NCBI RefSeq assembly: GCF_030812595.1
Contig: NZ_JAUSSZ010000008.1
Coordinates: forward strand, 163,789 to 227,788
DNA from: Arthrobacter bambusae
GTDB taxonomy: Bacteria > Actinomycetota > Actinomycetes > Actinomycetales > Micrococcaceae
Length of the DNA stretch: 64,000 nucleotides
Reading direction: 5' to 3'
The stretch's first letter is position 1, and each line of letters opens with the position of its first letter. Made by a program: the position numbers and the translations under genes. Of the stretch, positions 41,415 through 51,524 are shown one piece after another. The notes beneath the pieces were generated by a model that made no database searches, was not told the DNA's origin, and was given only the letters and a program-made list of their open reading frames with translations.

Positions 41415-44400
41415 TTAGACCTCTTCTACGGAGCTGGGCTCTGCGCGAGACAGATCAATGCCCAGTTCTTCCGCAGCCGTAAAGACTGCGTCATCAGAGT
41501 CACGCATTTCGATCGTCGTACCGTCGGTGGAAAGAACCTCCACGTTCAGGCACAGCGACTGCATTTCCTTGATCAAGACCTTGAAGGATTCCGGAACGCC
41601 AGGCTCGGGGATGTTCTCGCCCTTGACGATGGCTTCGTAGACCTTCACGCGGCCGTGGATGTCATCCGACTTGATCGTGAGCAGTTCCTGGAGGGTGTAG
41701 GCGGCGCCGTATGCTTCGAGCGCCCACACTTCCATTTCACCGAAGCGCTGGCCACCGAACTGTGCCTTACCACCCAGCGGCTGCTGCGTGATCATGGAGT
41801 ACGGGCCGGTGGAACGTGCGTGGATCTTGTCGTCCACCAGGTGGTGGAGCTTCAGGATGTACATGTAGCCCACGGAGATCGGATCCGGGAACGGCTCGCC
41901 GGAACGGCCGTCGAACAGACGGGTCTTGCCGGAGGAGTCGATCAGGCGGTCGCCGTCGCGGGTCACGTTGGTGGAATCCAGCAGACCTGTGATTTCCTCT
42001 TCGCGTGCACCGTCGAACACCGGGGTGGCGACAGTGGTCTGGCCGGTTTCACGAGGCAGGTTCGGAAGGTTCTTGACCCACTCCGGCTCGCCTTCGATCT
42101 TCCAACCGGTCTTCGCAACCCAACCCAGGTGCGTTTCCAGCACCTGGCCGACGTTCATACGACCCGGAACACCCAGCGGGTTCAGGACGATGTCCACCGG
42201 AGTACCGTCAGCAAGGAACGGCATGTCTTCCACGGGCAGGATCTTGGAGATAACACCCTTGTTGCCGTGGCGGCCGGCGAGCTTGTCGCCGTCGGTGATC
42301 TTGCGCTTTGCAGCTACGTAGACGCGGACCAGCTGGTTGACGCCCGGGGGCAGCTCGTCGTCATTGTCGCGGTCGAAGACGCGCACGCCGATAACCGTGC
42401 CGGACTCACCGTGGGGAACCTTCAGCGAGGTGTCACGCACTTCGCGGGACTTCTCACCGAAGATCGCACGGAGCAGGCGCTCTTCCGGAGTCAGTTCGGT
42501 TTCACCCTTCGGGGTGACCTTTCCGACCAGGATGTCGCCGGCTTCAACCTCGGCACCGATGTGGATGATGCCGCGCTCGTCCAGTCCTGCGAGGACTTCC
42601 TCGGACACGTTGGGGATGTCACGGGTGATTTCCTCGGCACCAAGCTTGGTGTCGCGGGCATCGATCTCGTGCTCCTCGATGTGGATGGAGGAAAGAACGT
42701 CCTCAGCAACGATGCGCTGCGAGAGGATGATGGCGTCCTCGAAGTTGTGGCCTTCCCAGGACATGAATGCCACAAGGAGGTTCTTACCGAGGGCGAGTTC
42801 ACCCTGGTCCGTTGCCGGGCCGTCGGCGATGATGCCGCCGACTTCGAGGCGCTGGCCTTCGTTGACCAGGACACGGTGGTTGTAGCAGTTGCCCTGGTTC
42901 GAACGGGCGAACTTATTGATGCGGTAGCTGGTTTCCGTGCCGTCGTCGTTGAGCATGGTGACGAGGTCAGCGGAAACTTCGTTGACGACACCGGCCTTCT
43001 TCGCGATGACAACGTCACCGGCGTCGACGGCGGCAGCGCGCTCCATGCCGGTGCCCACGAACGGAGCCTCGGAACGGACCAGCGGCACAGCCTGGCGCTG
43101 CATGTTGGCACCCATGAGTGCGCGGTTTGCGTCGTCATGCTCGAGGAACGGAATCAGGGCGGTAGCCACGGAAACCATCTGGCGCGGGGAAACGTCCATG
43201 AACTGAACGTCGGCAGCCGGAACCAGGACGGGCTCGCCTCCACCACCGCGGGCACGGACAAGGACGGTCTCTTCGGCGAACCGCTTGTTCTCGTCGAGCG
43301 GAGCGTTGGCCTGCGCGATCAGGACTTCAGCTTCGTCGTCGGCCGTAAGGTACTGGACGTCGTCGGAAACAACGCCGTCCTTGACGAGGCGGTACGGGGT
43401 CTCGATGAAACCGAACGGGTTGATCCGTCCGTAGGAAGCCAACGAACCGATCAGGCCGATGTTCGGGCCTTCAGGAGTTTCGATGGGGCACATACGTCCG
43501 TAGTGGGACGGGTGAACGTCTCGGACTTCCATGCCTGCGCGGTCACGGGACAGACCACCCGGGCCAAGAGCCGACAGGCGGCGCTTGTGGGTCAGACCCG
43601 ACAACGGGTTGTTCTGGTCCATGAACTGCGACAGCTGGGACGTTCCGAAGAACTCCTTGATCGCTGCCACAACAGGGCGGATGTTGATCAGGGTCTGCGG
43701 CGTGATCGCTTCGACGTCCTGCGTGGTCATGCGTTCGCGGACGACGCGCTCCATGCGGGACAGGCCGGTGCGGACCTGGTTCTCGATCAATTCGCCGACG
43801 GCGCGGATGCGGCGGTTGCCGAAGTGGTCGATGTCATCGATCTCGACGCGGAGCTCGTGGTCTTCGCCATCGCGCTTGCCCATGAGGGTCTTCTCGCCGG
43901 CGTGCAGCGCGACGAGGAACTTGATCATGGCGACGATGTCTTCAACGTGCAGGACCGAAGCTTCCTTGTCGCCAAGGGAGCGGTCGATGCCGAGCTTGCG
44001 GTTGATCTTGTAACGGCCAACCTTGGCCAGATCGTAGCGCTTGGCGTTGAAGTACAGGTTGTCCAGCAGCGACTGGGCAGCCTCGACGGTGGGCGGCTCG
44101 CCCGGACGCAGCTTGCGGTAGATGTCCAGCAGGGCGTCTTCGCGGGTTTCGGTGGCGTCCTTCTCCAGGGTTGCCCGCATGGAGTCGTACTGGCCGAACT
44201 CTTCGAGGATCTGGCCTTCGGTCCAGCCAAGGGCCTTCAGCAGAACGGTGACCGACTGCTTGCGCTTACGGTCGAGGCGTACGCCGACCTGGTCGCGCTT
44301 GTCGATTTCGAGCTCGAACCATGCACCGCGGGACGGGATGATCTTTGCAGTGAAGATGTCCTTGTCGCTGGTCTTGTCGGCGGTGCGCTCAAAGTAGGCG

Positions 44401-44933
44401 CCCGGCGAACGGACCAGCTGGGAGACGACGACACGCTCGGTGCCGTTCACAACGAACGTTCCCTTCTCGGTCATGAGAGGGAAATCGCCCATGAACACGG
44501 TCTGCTGCTTGATTTCACCCGTGTTGTTGTTCATGAACTCGGCCTTGACATACAGCGGTGCCGAGTAAGTGGCGTCACGGTCTTTGCATTCGGCCATGGT
44601 GTACTTCGGATCAGCGAACTCCGGCTCGGAGAAGCTCAGGGACATAGTGCCCTGGAAGTCCTCGATCGGGGAGATCTCTTCGAAGATGTCAGCAAGTCCA
44701 GAGGTGGTGGCGACGCTCAGGTCGCCTTCCTCGACAGCCTTCGCTACGCGCGCCTGCCAGCGTTCGTTTCCGACCAGCCAGTCAAAGCTGTCTGTCTGCA
44801 GTGCGAGCAGATTCGGAACGTCCAGCGGTTCGTGAATCTTTGCGAATGAGAGCCGGCGAGTCGCACCGTCGGTGCTGCTGGCATTGATAGCGGTTCCTGC
44901 ATTGTTTTCATTTGAGGTGCTCGAGGCGACCAA
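41415..44933 (-). CDS. rpoB: RNA polymerase beta subunit
   Basis: The TTG at 44933 ([11 protein letters not shown]) is preferred because AAGGA lies upstream at suitable spacing; a GTG at 44948 would add five residues. The 1172-residue protein has the rifampicin region [20 protein letters not shown] followed by [10 protein letters not shown] in wild-type form, so it should be rifampicin-sensitive. The C-terminal domain that contacts beta' has [20 protein letters not shown]. The long leader carries two copies of a motif shared with rpoA. Confidence 0.98.
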   Translation of the reverse strand: MVASSTSNENNAGTAINASSTDGATRRLSFAKIHEPLDVPNLLALQTDSFDWLVGNERWQARVAKAVEEGDLSVATTSGLADIFEEISPIEDFQGTMSLSFSEPEFADPKYTMAECKDRDATYSAPLYVKAEFMNNNTGEIKQQTVFMGDFPLMTEKGTFVVNGTERVVVSQLVRSPGAYFERTADKTSDKDIFTAKIIPSRGAWFELEIDKRDQVGVRLDRKRKQSVTVLLKALGWTEGQILEEFGQYDSMRATLEKDATETREDALLDIYRKLRPGEPPTVEAAQSLLDNLYFNAKRYDLAKVGRYKINRKLGIDRSLGDKEASVLHVEDIVAMIKFLVALHAGEKTLMGKRDGEDHELRVEIDDIDHFGNRRIRAVGELIENQVRTGLSRMERVVRERMTTQDVEAITPQTLINIRPVVAAIKEFFGTSQLSQFMDQNNPLSGLTHKRRLSALGPGGLSRDRAGMEVRDVHPSHYGRMCPIETPEGPNIGLIGSLASYGRINPFGFIETPYRLVKDGVVSDDVQYLTADDEAEVLIAQANAPLDENKRFAEETVLVRARGGGGEPVLVPAADVQFMDVSPRQMVSVATALIPFLEHDDANRALMGANMQRQAVPLVRSEAPFVGTGMERAAAVDAGDVVIAKKAGVVNEVSADLVTMLNDDGTETSYRINKFARSNQGNCYNHRVLVNEGQRLEVGGIIADGPATDQGELALGKNLLVAFMSWEGHNFEDAIILSQRIVAEDVLSSIHIEEHEIDARDTKLGAEEITRDIPNVSEEVLAGLDERGIIHIGAEVEAGDILVGKVTPKGETELTPEERLLRAIFGEKSREVRDTSLKVPHGESGTVIGVRVFDRDNDDELPPGVNQLVRVYVAAKRKITDGDKLAGRHGNKGVISKILPVEDMPFLADGTPVDIVLNPLGVPGRMNVGQVLETHLGWVAKTGWKIEGEPEWVKNLPNLPRETGQTTVATPVFDGAREEEITGLLDSTNVTRDGDRLIDSSGKTRLFDGRSGEPFPDPISVGYMYILKLHHLVDDKIHARSTGPYSMITQQPLGGKAQFGGQRFGEMEVWALEAYGAAYTLQELLTIKSDDIHGRVKVYEAIVKGENIPEPGVPESFKVLIKEMQSLCLNVEVLSTDGTTIEMRDSDDAVFTAAEELGIDLSRAEPSSVEEV

Positions 44934-45019
44934 GAGGGATCCTTCCACAGACCTTCAGGCGTTTTCAGATCTCCCCCGCTTGCACCCCGCAGATTGGATC
45001 CGCAGGGTACCTTTCCGGT

Positions 45020-45032
45020 TCCGCTATATGAC
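45020..45032 (-). promoter_or_regulatory. GTCATATAGCGGA element, rpoB-proximal copy
   Basis: It is identical over 13 nt to the sequence upstream of rpoA at 11112-11124. It ends 86 nt before the rpoB start, inside the predicted leader. Confidence 0.5.
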
Positions 45033-45106
45033 CCGGGACCTCCGCTGGCAAAGGCCGTGCCCGTTCTAAATGGCACGTCGATGGCGCAGCTGAGAGGTAA
45101 AGCCCA

Positions 45107-45117
45107 CCGCTATATGA
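45107..45117 (-). promoter_or_regulatory. TCATATAGCGG element, rpoB-distal copy
   Basis: This third occurrence of the motif lies 173 nt before rpoB and about 60 nt after the predicted transcription start. Confidence 0.45.
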
Positions 45118-45341
45118 AGGCTGAAGGTTAACAGGGAAGACGCAAATATCCACAATACGGCAAATCAACCCACCTGTCTACCCCACATCCCGCCTGAATG
45201 CAAGCACGGTTGCTGCAGGCATCTATGCACCCCGGCTTCTGGAGCCGTGCGTGGAATGTTGTTCCAGGGTCCATCGTTGAATGGAGAGGTGATGGGCGCC
45301 ACGGTAGCCTAGGCTCACCACCCTTGATCGGAAGAGAGAAA

Positions 45342-46553
45342 ATGAGCACCCCCTCAGACAAGACGGACAACAACAACGACGTTGTCATCCTTTCCGCCAG
45401 CCGTACCCCACAGGGACGGTTGAACGGGCAACTGGCCGGGCTCACCGCCGTCGAGCTCGGTGCTCACGCCATTTCAGGCGCCATCGCGGCGAGCGGACTG
45501 ACCGCGGACAAAGTAGACGCGGTGATTATGGGACAGGTCCTGCAAGCGGGCGCCGGCCAGAATCCGGCCCGGCAAAGCGCCATCGCAGCCGGAATCGGCT
45601 GGAACATCCCAGCAGTCACCATCAATAAGGTCTGCCTCTCCGGACTCACCGCCGTGATCGATGCCGCGCGAATGATCCGGAGCGGGGACGCCGCCGTCGT
45701 GGTTGCCGGCGGCCAGGAATCGATGACCCGGGCCCCCCACTTGCTGCCGGGTTCGAGGCAAGGGTGGAACTACGGGGCGATCCAGGCGCTAGACGTCGCG
45801 GCCCACGACGGCCTCACCGACGCGTTTGACGGCCAGTCGATGGGCCTGTCCACCGAGATCAAGAACCTCTCGCTCGGCATCGATCGCCGGTCCCAGGATG
45901 AAGTGGCCGCCGCTTCGCACCAGCGTGCAGCCGCGGCCGCCGCGGAAGGAGTGTTCGACGGCGAGATCGCTCCCATCAGCGTCAAACAGCGCAAGGGCGA
46001 ACCCTTGGTGCTGGCAAGCGACGAAGGGGTGCGCCCCCAGACCACACTTGAGACCTTGGCCCCTTTGAAGGGCGCGTTCGCCACCGATGGAACCATCACC
46101 GCGGGCAACTCCTCTCCCCTGTCCGACGGCGCCTCCGCACTCGTTCTCACGAGCCGCCGCTTCGCCGAGGAAAACGGCCTTGACTACCTCGCGATCGTCG
46201 GCAAGCCCGGCCAAGTAGCGGGACCTGACAACAGCTTGCATTCGCAGCCTTCGAATGCGATACGGCACGCATTGGACCGCGCGGGGTGGACAACGGCCGA
46301 TCTGGACTTCATCGAGATCAACGAGGCATTCGGTTCGGTCGCGGTCCAATCCTTGAAGGATTTGGCCTACCCCCTGGAGAAGTGCAATATCCACGGCGGA
46401 GCAATTGCGATCGGACACCCGATCGGCGCGTCAGGAGCGCGGCTTGCCCTCCACGCCGCCCATGAGTTGAAGCGCCGCGGCACGGGTAAAGCGGCCGTTG
46501 CCCTCTGCGGTGGCGGCGGCCAGGGCGAAGCACTGCTTCTCTACCGCGACTAG
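45342..46553 (+). CDS. Acetyl-CoA acetyltransferase (thiolase)
   Basis: The ATG at 45342 gives a 403-residue thiolase; an in-frame upstream start at 45198 lies in the presumed promoter. Catalytic residues are C98 (INKVCLSGLTAVIDAARMI), the histidine of IAIGHPIGASGAR and the second cysteine in VALCGGGGQG, which normally reads C-x-G-G-G-Q-G. It condenses or cleaves acetoacetyl-CoA, for ketone, polyhydroxyalkanoate or mevalonate-type metabolism; which is not evident from context. It is followed after 42 nt by a YbaK gene, the pair lying between rplL and rpoB. Confidence 0.93.
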   Translation: MSTPSDKTDNNNDVVILSASRTPQGRLNGQLAGLTAVELGAHAISGAIAASGLTADKVDAVIMGQVLQAGAGQNPARQSAIAAGIGWNIPAVTINKVCLSGLTAVIDAARMIRSGDAAVVVAGGQESMTRAPHLLPGSRQGWNYGAIQALDVAAHDGLTDAFDGQSMGLSTEIKNLSLGIDRRSQDEVAAASHQRAAAAAAEGVFDGEIAPISVKQRKGEPLVLASDEGVRPQTTLETLAPLKGAFATDGTITAGNSSPLSDGASALVLTSRRFAEENGLDYLAIVGKPGQVAGPDNSLHSQPSNAIRHALDRAGWTTADLDFIEINEAFGSVAVQSLKDLAYPLEKCNIHGGAIAIGHPIGASGARLALHAAHELKRRGTGKAAVALCGGGGQGEALLLYRD

Positions 46554-46595
46554 ATATCCGCCGATTGGAACGGCATGGCTGGAAAGGGAGCATGA

Positions 46596-47063
46596 ATGCG
46601 CGGCACTGAGAGATTCCTCGCCGACGCGGCCGCCCGCGGACTCGATGTCCAACTCGTGGAGCGGGCGGCGGCAAGCAGTCTTGAGGAAGCGGCCCGGATC
46701 ATGGGGATCATGCCTGCGGACATCGTGAAGTCCCTTGTGGTCAAGCACCGGGATGGCTCGTTCTTGTTTGCGTTGGTTCCCGGTGACCGGCAGATCTCCT
46801 GGCCGAAGCTGCGCGCCCTCCTGGGCGTCAACAAGCTGTCCATGCCCTCAGCCGATGTCGCTTTCGAGGCTACCGGCTATGAGCGCGGCACCATCACGCC
46901 TTTGGGAAGTTCGAAGCCATGGCCGGTCTATGCCGATGCCAGCATCGCCGGACGCAGGATTTCCATGGGCGCAGGGGAACACGGATACAGTGCTTTCGTG
47001 CACGCCGACGCCCTCACCGCAGCCCTGGATGCGATAGTGGCCGATATCAGCGACCCGCTCTAG
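46596..47063 (+). CDS. YbaK/EbsC-family aminoacyl-tRNA deacylase
   Basis: A 155-residue YbaK-fold protein (LEEAARIMGIMPADIVKSLV, DGSFLFALVPGDRQISWPKL, and the glycine-rich YERGTITPLGSS). Such proteins hydrolyse mischarged Cys- or Ala-tRNA(Pro) in trans. The lysine of IVKSLVVK is the conserved active-site residue. It is probably cotranscribed with the thiolase gene, and the two are ended by a large hairpin. Confidence 0.87.
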   Translation: MRGTERFLADAAARGLDVQLVERAAASSLEEAARIMGIMPADIVKSLVVKHRDGSFLFALVPGDRQISWPKLRALLGVNKLSMPSADVAFEATGYERGTITPLGSSKPWPVYADASIAGRRISMGAGEHGYSAFVHADALTAALDAIVADISDPL

Positions 47064-47128
47064 GCAACGCGGGGTCACTTACGGCCCATCCGGGAGCACC
47101 TCATGGGCCGTAGGTGACCCCGCGTTGC
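47064..47128 (+). terminator. Very long hairpin terminator after the YbaK gene
   Basis: Arms of 26 nt at 47064-47089 and 47103-47128 pair with only one G-T-type mismatch (GGGTCACTTACGG against CCGTAGGTGACCC), with a 13-nt loop, then TTCTTT. It starts immediately after the stop codon. Confidence 0.85.
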
Positions 47129-47144
47129 TTCTTTAGAACGCAAA

Positions 47145-47178
47145 GAAGCCCCGCCCGGACGAATCCGGACGGGGCTTC
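47145..47178 (-). terminator. Terminator after rplL
   Basis: GAAGCCCCGcCCGG (47145-47158) pairs with CCGGaCGGGGCTTC (47165-47178). On the minus strand it is followed by TTTG. Confidence 0.85.
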
Positions 47179-47209
47179 CTGGGTAAAGCGATCTACCCGA
47201 AAACGCGAG

Positions 47210-47587
47210 TTACTTGACGGTAACCGTGGCGCCGGCAGCTTCGAGCTGCTCCTTCGCCTTGTCAGCGGCTTCCTTGGTGGCGCCTTCGAGAACAGCCTTC
47301 GGTGCACCGTCAACCAGGTCCTTGGCTTCCTTGAGGCCGAGGGAGGTGATGGCGCGAACTTCCTTGATCACTGCGATCTTCTTGTCGCCGGCAGCTTCGA
47401 GGATGACGTCGAATTCGGTCTTCTCTTCAGCTTCTTCAGCGGCAGCGCCACCGGCAGGGCCGGCGACTGCAACAGCAGCAGCGGTAACTTCGAAGGTCTC
47501 TTCGAAGAGCTTGACGAACTCGGAGAGCTCGATGATGGTCAGTTCCTTGAAAGCTTCAATGAGCTCTTCGTTGCTGAGCTTCGCCAT
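47210..47587 (-). CDS. rplL: 50S ribosomal protein L7/L12
   Basis: The start at 47587 gives [20 protein letters not shown] and 125 residues. The N-terminal dimerisation domain, an alanine-rich hinge (about 45-55) and the C-terminal factor-binding domain ([20 protein letters not shown]) are all present. It forms the stalk with L10. The upstream in-frame ATG at 47620 is rejected as non-conserved. Confidence 0.98.
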   Translation of the reverse strand: MAKLSNEELIEAFKELTIIELSEFVKLFEETFEVTAAAVAVAGPAGGAAAEEAEEKTEFDVILEAAGDKKIAVIKEVRAITSLGLKEAKDLVDGAPKAVLEGATKEAADKAKEQLEAAGATVTVK

Positions 47588-47662
47588 GATTGGCGTCCTT
47601 CCTTTAGGTGGTGCTGCCACGGACGTCGTCCGTTACTGCACCGGAGTTTGAATGGGGAGAAC

Positions 47663-48268
47663 TTAGTTCTCTTCGGTTGCTGCTTCAGCGGCTTCAGCCG
47701 GAGCGGCAGCCTCTTCCGCAGCAGCCTCGGCGGGAGCCTCTTCGGCAGCCGGTGCTTCTTCAGCGGCCGGTGCTACAGCGCCGCCCTCTTCTTCAAGCTT
47801 GAGGCGCAGAGCGTCAATGATGCGTGCAGCAGCAGCGGCAGGTGCCTTGAGGACGCCTGCAACCTTGGCGAGCTGCAGCTCACGGGACTCGAGGGCTGCC
47901 AGTGCGGCAACCTCTGATGCGTTCAGTGCCTTGCCTTCGAAGTAGCCGGTCTTGATGACCAGCTGCTTGTTGGTCTTGGCAAAGTCCGTCAGGCTCTTGG
48001 CGGCAGCAACCGCGTCACCCTTGATGAATGCAATTGCAGTGGGGCCGGCGAGCTGGCCGTCGAATGCTTCGACACCAGCTTCCTTGGCTGCAATGGCGGT
48101 CAGGGTGTTCTTGACGACCGAGAACTTGGTGTCCAGGCCGAGAGAAACACGCAGCTGCTTGAGCTGTGCAACAGAGAGCCCGCGGTATTCGGTCAGGACA
48201 GCGGCGTTCGATTCCTTGAAATCGTTGGTGATCTCAGCTACTGCGGAGATCTTGCTAGGCGTTGCCAT
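47663..48268 (-). CDS. rplJ: 50S ribosomal protein L10
   Basis: The ATG at 48268 gives MATPSKISAVAEITNDFKES and 201 residues. The core matches L10, and the last ~30 residues form an alanine/glutamate-rich tail (EEAPAEAAAEEAAAPAEAAE). It anchors L7/L12 dimers and in many bacteria represses its own operon by binding the leader, which here contains a terminator-like hairpin. Confidence 0.97.
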   Translation of the reverse strand: MATPSKISAVAEITNDFKESNAAVLTEYRGLSVAQLKQLRVSLGLDTKFSVVKNTLTAIAAKEAGVEAFDGQLAGPTAIAFIKGDAVAAAKSLTDFAKTNKQLVIKTGYFEGKALNASEVAALAALESRELQLAKVAGVLKAPAAAAARIIDALRLKLEEEGGAVAPAAEEAPAAEEAPAEAAAEEAAAPAEAAEAATEEN

Positions 48269-48570
48269 AACCCTCCTTCCGGGGAATAAAGCCGGTTTTC
48301 CGGGTCCCCGCTCAAAAGAGCTGCAACTAAAAAACGCCCCGCGCAGATGCACGGGGCTTGGCTCAACACGATCCAATGATCATGGAGACTTGCTTCGTTC
48401 ACCTGCGCCGGCCGCCCTTTGTCAGGGTCCTTCGTCAAGGAAGCCACTTTGTTCTTCCGCGCATAGCTACAGAATTGAGCGATGCCCGGAGGAGTGGATT
48501 CCCATCAACCGACGGTCTTTGGTAAGTCAAGCTTACGGGACGGGCAAGTGCTTCGCCAAATCGCGCCGGC
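48269..48570 (-). ncRNA. rplJ leader with intrinsic terminator (putative L10 leader)
   Basis: On the minus strand GCCCCG (48352-48357 complement) pairs with CGGGGC (48336-48341 complement), followed by GTTTTTT (48329-48334), a textbook intrinsic terminator about 60 nt upstream of rplJ. With no same-strand gene close upstream other than the GNAT gene ending at 48571, it is best read as an attenuator of the L10-L12 operon, in line with known L10 leaders. No clear promoter was found in the rest of this 302-nt gap. Confidence 0.55.
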
Positions 48571-49704
48571 TCACTCGGAGGAGGTGACCCTTGGGCCCAT
48601 GTCCGGCAGTTCCTTCTGCCACAGGCCCGTGACCCCGGCCGTGGTGAATCCCAATTGCTTGTTCACTGTCAGCAGGTACCTGTTTTCGGGGGCATTCCAG
48701 GTGTAGATCACCCGGGCGTCAGGAAACTGTTCGCTGAGGCGTTGCATATTGGCGACCTTGATGAGGAGCCCGAGCTTGTTCCCCCTGTGTTCCTGCAGGA
48801 CGATCGTGTCGTCTTGGAAGACGACATCCTGGCGTTGCGCCAGGACGCCGATGGTGGTGAGTCCGACGATCCGGCCGCTGGCGACGTGCTCGACGGCGGT
48901 GACCACCGTTCGACGTCCCTGCGCCACGGCGGCGTCCTCCGCCTGGCGCAACACAGCGCCGTCGAACACTAGCTGTTGTTGCTCGACCTCCGCAGCTTCG
49001 CTGCCCTCGGATACCACTTCCCCCGCCGCGTTCTCCAGCGCGGCCACGGCCTCGAGCCACTGTTGGGGGCAACGGTCGGTCCAGTGGTGCACGCGGTAGC
49101 GGCCGGCGTTGGCGTCTTCCGCTTCGGCCTCAAGCTCGGCGACGAGTTTTGAATCCAGTGGGAGCGCGCAGGAACTGAACTGTTCGATGTGCTGGAGGGT
49201 GTAGCCGGTACGACGGGCAAAATCGACCTCGCGGCTGGCCAAGGGAACGAAACCCATGCCGCTGCCAGGGACGAGCTGCCCCTCAGCACCACCGCGGAGG
49301 GACTCGGCAGGATGGTTGGTGTCCACCATGATCATCGTCCGGCCCTCGCTTTTGGCGAAGTGTTCGGCGGCTTCCAGAAGCTGCCGGCCCACACCCCTGC
49401 GCTGGAATTCCGGAAGGATGTCGAGGGTGAACTCGGCCAGGTCCATGTTATCGGCAAGGGGCAGCGCGATGTCCACGGTTCCGACGATGCGCCCGTCGAC
49501 ACGGGCCACAAGAATGACCTGGCGTTCGTATGGATCGCCAAGTTCGAGCAGTTTTTCCAACGGGGTGTAGGCGAGATCGTCCGTGCCCCAGATCTGCATG
49601 CGGACCCTGCGGCTGACTTCGACGGCGGCCAGAAAGTCCCTTGCGTCATCGGCGTCAAGGGAATCCGGAATCCACAGTTGGCCGATCTCCACCGTGCTCG
49701 TCAT
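48571..49704 (-). CDS. Two-domain GNAT-family N-acetyltransferase
   Basis: The ATG at 49704 is preferred because AGAGGA lies upstream; another in-frame ATG at 49722 lacks a site. The 377-residue product has an N-terminal GNAT domain with the acetyl-CoA loop EFQRRGVGRQLLEAAEHFAK (about 105-125), and a degenerate C-terminal GNAT domain with HRGNKLGLLIKVANMQRL. The substrate is unknown. It resembles the double-GNAT proteins common in actinobacteria. It lies between rplA and rplJ, reading the same way. Confidence 0.83.
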   Translation of the reverse strand: MTSTVEIGQLWIPDSLDADDARDFLAAVEVSRRVRMQIWGTDDLAYTPLEKLLELGDPYERQVILVARVDGRIVGTVDIALPLADNMDLAEFTLDILPEFQRRGVGRQLLEAAEHFAKSEGRTMIMVDTNHPAESLRGGAEGQLVPGSGMGFVPLASREVDFARRTGYTLQHIEQFSSCALPLDSKLVAELEAEAEDANAGRYRVHHWTDRCPQQWLEAVAALENAAGEVVSEGSEAAEVEQQQLVFDGAVLRQAEDAAVAQGRRTVVTAVEHVASGRIVGLTTIGVLAQRQDVVFQDDTIVLQEHRGNKLGLLIKVANMQRLSEQFPDARVIYTWNAPENRYLLTVNKQLGFTTAGVTGLWQKELPDMGPRVTSSE

Positions 49705-49968
49705 TTGGTCCTCTTTTGCCATCCGCCGTCGTACCCCGCCGGTTTGAAGCAGAGCTGTACGTTGATGGACAGCATATGTTCGTTTTCCTCAGCGTTAAAA
49801 GTCATGACGCGCTCGACCGGTGGATGTTCCGTTTGCAGCCCGCGCAGGTTCGCCAGTTTCACCTCAGCCTAATCAGCGGCCGCTGTCCGCGATAGGTGCC
49901 TGCCTGCCGTGGGCGGGGTGGCTGGAATCGCCCCCCGAGCCTCACGACCCCCGGAGGTGCGGGCCGGC

Positions 49969-50042
49969 GTCGTACTCTTCGGAAGTCGTACTCTTCGGAA
50001 CGGCGCACGGCGCTCCGGTGCCCGGGACTCCGGTGCCCGGGA
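49969..50042. repeat. Two neighbouring short tandem duplications
   Basis: GTCGTACTCTTCGGAA occurs exactly twice in tandem (49969-49984, 49985-50000), and CTCCGGTGCCCGGGA exactly twice in tandem (50013-50027, 50028-50042), only 12 bp apart. Confidence 0.95.
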
Positions 50043-50047
50043 CAACG

Positions 50048-50081
50048 AAAGGACCGCCCGGCAAATGCCGGACGATCCTTT
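50048..50081 (-). terminator. Terminator after rplA
   Basis: AAAGGA (50048-50053) pairs with TCCTTT (50076-50081) and CCGGC (50058-50062) with GCCGG (50067-50071), 20 nt past the rplA stop. Confidence 0.7.
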
Positions 50082-50101
50082 CAGAGTTGTGCTTCCGGGG
50101 C

Positions 50102-50809
50102 TTACGCCTCGGTGAGAACCTTGGTGACGTTCGGGTCAACGGAGATGCCCGGGCCGAACGTGGTGGCGACCGTAGCCTTCTGGATGTAGCGGCCCTTGGA
50201 AGCGGACGGCTTCAGGCGAAGCACCTCTTCCAGCGCGGCTGCGTAGTTCTCGGCCAGCTTCAGTGCATCGAAGGAAGCCTTGCCGATGATGAAGTGCAGG
50301 TTCGAGTGCTTGTCGACGCGGAAGTCGATCTTGCCGCCCTTGATGTCGTTGACAGCCTTGGTGACGTCTGCGGTCACGGTGCCGGTCTTCGGGTTCGGCA
50401 TGAGGTTACGCGGGCCGAGGACCTTACCGAGACGGCCAACCTTGCCCATGAGGTCAGGGGTTGCCACGGCGGCGTCGAAGTCGGTCCAGCCACCGGCGAT
50501 CTTTGCGATCAGGTCATCGGAACCAACGAAGTCGGCGCCTGCAGCGATTGCCGCTTCAGCCTTGTCGCCCGTTGCGAAAACCAGGACGCGGGCAGTCTTA
50601 CCCGTGCCGTGCGGCAGGTTGACGGTGCCGCGGACCATCTGGTCGGCCTTACGCGGGTCAACGCCCAAACGGAAAGCGACCTCAACGGTGGCGTCGAACT
50701 TGGACGGGTTGGTGTCCTTGGCGAGCTTGATGGCCTCGAACGGGGCGTAGAACTTGCCTGCCTCGATCTTGGCTGCGGCTGCCTCATATGCTTTGCTGCG
50801 CTTTGCCAT
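50102..50809 (-). CDS. rplA: 50S ribosomal protein L1
   Basis: The ATG at 50809 gives [20 protein letters not shown] and 235 residues, the usual L1 length. RNA-binding segments such as [20 protein letters not shown] and [12 protein letters not shown] are conserved. It forms the mobile L1 stalk and may repress rplKA translation. It follows rplK. Confidence 0.98.
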   Translation of the reverse strand: MAKRSKAYEAAAAKIEAGKFYAPFEAIKLAKDTNPSKFDATVEVAFRLGVDPRKADQMVRGTVNLPHGTGKTARVLVFATGDKAEAAIAAGADFVGSDDLIAKIAGGWTDFDAAVATPDLMGKVGRLGKVLGPRNLMPNPKTGTVTADVTKAVNDIKGGKIDFRVDKHSNLHFIIGKASFDALKLAENYAAALEEVLRLKPSASKGRYIQKATVATTFGPGISVDPNVTKVLTEA

Positions 50810-50945
50810 GCTGCTTATTCTCCTTGTGCAGTTGTGGTCTGCGGACCGCGCTGGGCCCTGCCACAGTTGGAAATCCGGGTGGTAATCCGTGCCCGTTTCC
50901 AATATTTTCAATATTTCAATGGTGCCGGTTTACCGGCGGTTGAGG

Positions 50946-50975
50946 GTATTAGCCCTCGACGTATTAGCCCTCGAC
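50946..50975. repeat. Exact tandem duplication spanning the rplK stop codon
   Basis: GTATTAGCCCTCGAC is present at 50946-50960 and 50961-50975. The second copy contains the rplK stop (TTA at 50964-50966 on the plus strand) and its last codons; the first copy repeats them downstream of the gene. Confidence 0.95.
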
Positions 50976-51395
50976 GGTGATGCCCATGGAGCGTGCGGTG
51001 CCGGCGATGATCTTGGCAGCACCCTCAAGGCTGGTGGCGTTGAGGTCTTCCATCTTGGTGGTGGCGATCTCGTTAACCTGCGCCTGGGTCAGCTTGGCAA
51101 CCTTGACGGTGTGCGGCGTGGCCGAACCCTTGGCAACGCCTGCAGCCTTCTTGATGAGCTCTGCAGCCGGCGGGGTCTTGGTGATGAAGGTGAAGGAGCG
51201 GTCTTCGTAGACCGTGATTTCAACCGGGATAACGTTTCCGCGCTGGGCTTCCGTCGCAGCGTTGTACGCCTTGCAGAATTCCATGATGTTGACACCGTGC
51301 TGGCCAAGCGCAGGACCGATCGGCGGGGCCGGGTTGGCGGCACCTGCCTGGATCTGCAGCTTGATGAGGCCGGTGACCTTCTTCTTGGGAGCCAA
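50964..51395 (-). CDS. rplK: 50S ribosomal protein L11
   Basis: The TTG at 51395 gives [20 protein letters not shown] and 143 residues, the normal L11 length, with AGAAGGA in position as ribosome binding site; an upstream TTG at 51413 overlaps that site. It has the thiostrepton-region prolines [13 protein letters not shown] and the C-terminal RNA-binding domain ending [12 protein letters not shown]. Confidence 0.97.
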
Positions 51396-51524
51396 TGTAG
51401 GTCCTTCTCTCAATAACTTCCTAGGACACAGGAGCGTGCCTTAGGTTTGTCGCCGCCATGGCAAGGCGGCCGACCGCTCCGCGGCTGCTAAGCGGGCAAC
51501 CGAGGAGCGAAATTCTTGGATCAA

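Larger units (their letters stand above)
44934..45341. promoter_or_regulatory. Divergent region between rpoB and the thiolase gene
   Basis: These 408 nt hold no gene. A good candidate rpoB promoter on the minus strand is TTGCAT (45198-45203), 17 bp, TAGACA (45175-45180), giving a leader of about 235 nt. For the thiolase, TGGAGA (45282-45287), 17 bp and TAGCCT (45305-45310) is weaker. The two CATATAGCGG copies lie in the rpoB leader. Confidence 0.5.
49705..50101. other. Intergenic region between rplA and the GNAT gene
   Basis: I see no gene in these 397 nt. They contain two adjacent sets of tandem repeats (49969-50042) and the rplA terminator (50048-50081). The remaining part near the GNAT start shows no convincing promoter. 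Confidence 0.5.

Noticed and set aside
41655..44849. A 1064-codon open frame antisense to rpoB
   Set aside because: Same reason; composition follows the complement of rpoB and there is no plausible ribosome binding site or operon context.
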